A stretch of DNA of 42,926 nt from contig JAHYJD010000019.1 in assembly GCA_019429365.1 (NCBI GenBank), positions 1 to 42,926 on the forward strand, given 5' to 3'. Both the position numbers and the translations under genes were made by a program. The notes beneath the pieces were generated by a model. It was not told the origin of the DNA. It worked only from the letters and a program-made list of their open reading frames with translations, and did no database searches. Source of the stretch: Bacteroidales bacterium. Lineage in GTDB: Bacteria > Bacteroidota > Bacteroidia > Bacteroidales > UBA7960. This document shows positions 40,952 through 42,926 of this stretch, piece after piece; position 1 is the stretch's first letter; each line of letters opens with the position of its first letter.

Positions 40952-41947
40952 ATGACTTACCATGCCAATCCATCCCGGTACGATAATATGAAATACAACC
41001 GCACGGGTCGCAGCGGACTCTTACTTCCGGCCATTTCGCTGGGCTTGTGGCATAACTTCGGCGGGGTTGATGTGTTTGAAAATGGCCGCAAGATCATTCA
41101 CCGCGCCTTCGATGCCGGCATCACGCATTTCGACTTGGCCAACAACTACGGTCCGCCTCCCGGTAGTGCTGAGGAGAATTTCGGACGTATTTTGGCTGCT
41201 GACCTTAGGTCTTATCGCGATGAGCTCATTATTTCAACCAAGGCAGGCTACCTGATGTGGCCCGGCCCTTACGGGGAATGGGGCTCACGTAAGTATCTCC
41301 TCAGTAGCCTCGATCAGAGCCTGAAGCGAATGGGGTTGGAGTATGTGGACATATTTTACTCGCATCGCCCTGATCCCGATACCCCACTCGAAGAAACCAT
41401 GATGGCGCTCGACCAGGCTGTTAGGCAAGGCAAGGCACTCTATGCAGGAATTTCCAGCTATTCGCCTGAGCAAACCGAACAGGCTGCCCAGATACTTAGG
41501 GAACTGGGAACACCCTGCCTAATTCACCAGCCAAGCTACTCCATGCTGAATCGTTGGGTGGAGGACGGGTTGCTCGAAACTTTAGAAAAATATGGCATGG
41601 GATGCATTGCCTTCTCGCCACTGGCCCAGGGCATGCTTACCGATCGTTATCTTCAGGGCATCCCGGCCGACTCAAGGGCTGGCAAACCCGATGGATTTTT
41701 GAAACCCGAGCATATCACTGATGAAAAAATGGCTGTGGTCAGGCAGTTGAACGAACTGGCCCAAAAACGGGGGCAATCCCTCGCCCAAATGGCCATCGCC
41801 TGGCTGCTCAAAGATCCACGCGTTACCTCAGTGCTCATAGGCGCCAGCAGCGTGGCACAGCTCAACCAAAACCTCGAAGCGTTGAATAATCTGTATTTCA
41901 ACGAATGGGAACTTCAACGGATTAACGAAATCCTTAAGGAATTATGA
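40952..41947 (+). CDS. yghZ: YghZ-type aldo/keto reductase (L-glyceraldehyde 3-phosphate reductase-like)
   Basis: 331 residues from the ATG at 40952. The frame continues 46 codons upstream, but that part runs through the terminator hairpin and is not family-like. The fold is a (beta/alpha)8 barrel. The catalytic tetrad is Asp61 and Tyr66 in DLANNYGPPPGSAE, Lys97 in ISTKAGY, and His138 in YSHRPDPDTP. PAISLGLWHNFGG and LIHQPSYSML closely follow E. coli YghZ, which reduces L-glyceraldehyde 3-phosphate and methylglyoxal with NADPH. Predicted cytoplasmic detoxification of aldehydes. Confidence 0.92.
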   Translation: MTYHANPSRYDNMKYNRTGRSGLLLPAISLGLWHNFGGVDVFENGRKIIHRAFDAGITHFDLANNYGPPPGSAEENFGRILAADLRSYRDELIISTKAGYLMWPGPYGEWGSRKYLLSSLDQSLKRMGLEYVDIFYSHRPDPDTPLEETMMALDQAVRQGKALYAGISSYSPEQTEQAAQILRELGTPCLIHQPSYSMLNRWVEDGLLETLEKYGMGCIAFSPLAQGMLTDRYLQGIPADSRAGKPDGFLKPEHITDEKMAVVRQLNELAQKRGQSLAQMAIAWLLKDPRVTSVLIGASSVAQLNQNLEALNNLYFNEWELQRINEILKEL

Positions 41948-41995
41948 TTTTTGATTGATGAATTATGATTTTTTGAATTCCTATTTCCTAAATCA

Positions 41996-42926
41996 TCATT
42001 CTGAAATCCGCCACGAGTTAATCTCATCCAGCGGATAAATGGGACGGGGGATGTGCTGGAAATTCAGTCCGAAAGGATCTGTGTTGCTGAAACCAGGCGT
42101 CATGACATTCACGGTTTGGCGGTTGTAAAGGATGAAACGGTAGCGGAAGGGGAACAGGTTTTTCACTACCACAATGTCGGCTTTCCAGAGTGAGAGGCCC
42201 AGATCCTTAAAGCTTGATGGTTCCCTTGATGCCATTGGCAGTTCAGCTAATATCAAATGGATACCATCGTGCTTAATGATCAGGGTTTTCCCAAAGTTGG
42301 TTTCTTCCTTGAAAATGATCTCCCCGCTATATTGAACCGGCTGATTGTAAACCGTGTCTATTTTCCCGCCAAGGGAAAGATGCACGGTTTCTCCGATTTT
42401 AAATTGCCAGGCTTGATTTGCTGCCTGTTCGTCGCGCAAAGTAAGGTATGAGGTAAGGTCACTCCCTTTTTCGAGCAGGGCTTTCAATATCCAGGTGCTT
42501 TCGCCGGGAGTACCAGTGCCCACTGCATCCGAAACATCGCAAAAAACGGTGGTGCCAAAGCGGCGGGCAAAACGTTTTTTTCGGGCAATTTCTATGGCTT
42601 CTTCCGGGGTGTTGCCGGCAGGCTGAGGCACATCTCGCACGGCCCAAGCCATATCTGCAATTTCATCGGCCTTCTGCTGTGCCAGTTCGCGCTTGCCATC
42701 GGCAATGGCAATGGTGGTGTAACCCAGTTCGGGATCATCAATCCACAGGTGAACGGGGAAGAATGAAACTGACACCACTTCATCATCGCGTTCCATTTTC
42801 TTCATGGTGCGAAAAATCTTCCGGAAGGGAGGAATCAGATCAATGTTCATGCCGCCGCCTTTGAGCAGCCTCATTTTGTTCATTACCATAACTGGTTCAA
42901 TTTCACCCAGCATGGTGCGGATCAGC
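41996..42926 (-). CDS. M81 family metallopeptidase / MlrC-like protein, 5' truncated by window edge
   Basis: The frame is open to the end of the window. An ATG at 42913 is in frame but is probably internal, since family members run about 480-500 residues and only about 310 are seen. Present are the end of the M81 domain (EPVMVMNKMRLLKGGGMNID) and the MlrC C-terminal domain (VFCDVSDAVGTGTPGESTWI and LGGKIDTVYNQPVQYSGEI). MlrC takes part in breakdown of microcystin-type peptides in sphingomonads; most members have other, unknown substrates. The active-site residues in the missing N-terminal part cannot be judged. Confidence 0.82.
   Translation of the reverse strand, partial: LIRTMLGEIEPVMVMNKMRLLKGGGMNIDLIPPFRKIFRTMKKMERDDEVVSVSFFPVHLWIDDPELGYTTIAIADGKRELAQQKADEIADMAWAVRDVPQPAGNTPEEAIEIARKKRFARRFGTTVFCDVSDAVGTGTPGESTWILKALLEKGSDLTSYLTLRDEQAANQAWQFKIGETVHLSLGGKIDTVYNQPVQYSGEIIFKEETNFGKTLIIKHDGIHLILAELPMASREPSSFKDLGLSLWKADIVVVKNLFPFRYRFILYNRQTVNVMTPGFSNTDPFGLNFQHIPRPIYPLDEINSWRISE

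Noticed and set aside
41938-41975. Repeated GAATTATGATTTTT word between the aldo/keto reductase and the M81 gene
   Set aside because: It is short, AT-rich and partly coding (it includes the stop), and is not clearly more than low-complexity sequence.

Overview
The window is the left end of an assembled contig from a member of the Bacteroidota, probably an anaerobic Bacteroidales-like organism from a metagenome. Four things point there: two secreted proteins with type A C-terminal sorting signals of the type IX secretion system (T9SS), FISUMP and BspA-like surface lipoproteins whose first residues after the lipid cysteine read QKDE or QKDDE, repeated promoter matches to TAnnTTTG, and a BCDGEA-ordered Rnf operon. 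Bases 1-12 match the 3' end of the Illumina adapter and are probably not genomic. I saw no tRNA, rRNA, CRISPR array, prophage or intact insertion sequence.

Layout. 13-4480 (minus strand): two tandem two-gene operons for lipoproteins or secreted proteins. Each starts with a near-identical cassette of about 300 bp carrying a promoter and a leader hairpin. 4479-9969: a phosphodiesterase of the ENPP type, a small DUF4878 lipoprotein, an RseC-family membrane protein and two flavoproteins, interrupted by two copies of a GC-rich palindromic repeat. 10136-12160: an OPT-family transporter. 12525-17669: rnfBCDGEA, with a miniature element between rnfB and rnfC that holds the start of a four-helix-bundle (23S IVS-type) gene. 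17764-18504: ftsE. 18505-18933: repeat debris and a decayed ParE-type toxin/antitoxin remnant. 18909-22608 (minus): glycosyltransferase, NhaC-type antiporter and tRNA-dihydrouridine synthase. 22736-26869: aspartate ammonia-lyase and a large M14 peptidase. 26905-28944 (minus): DUF2279 protein and pirin. 29294-40812: a 3067-residue repeat adhesin followed by a 760-residue adhesin built from the same modules. 40952-41947: a YghZ-type aldo/keto reductase. 41996-42926 (minus): an M81/MlrC-type protein cut by the window edge.

How it fits together. Rnf couples ferredoxin oxidation and NAD+ reduction to ion export, and the NhaC antiporter nearby could use a sodium gradient. Aspartase feeds fumarate, which suits fumarate-respiring Bacteroidales. 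The two ends of the window are devoted to the cell surface: QKDDE lipoproteins on the left and T9SS cargo on the right. Both show recent internal duplication and sequence homogenisation. The most unusual material is the duplicated lipoprotein operon cassette, the homogenised 267-bp repeat array of the giant adhesin with a small SD-preceded ORF in its leader, and several small degenerate mobile or toxin remnants in intergenic DNA.
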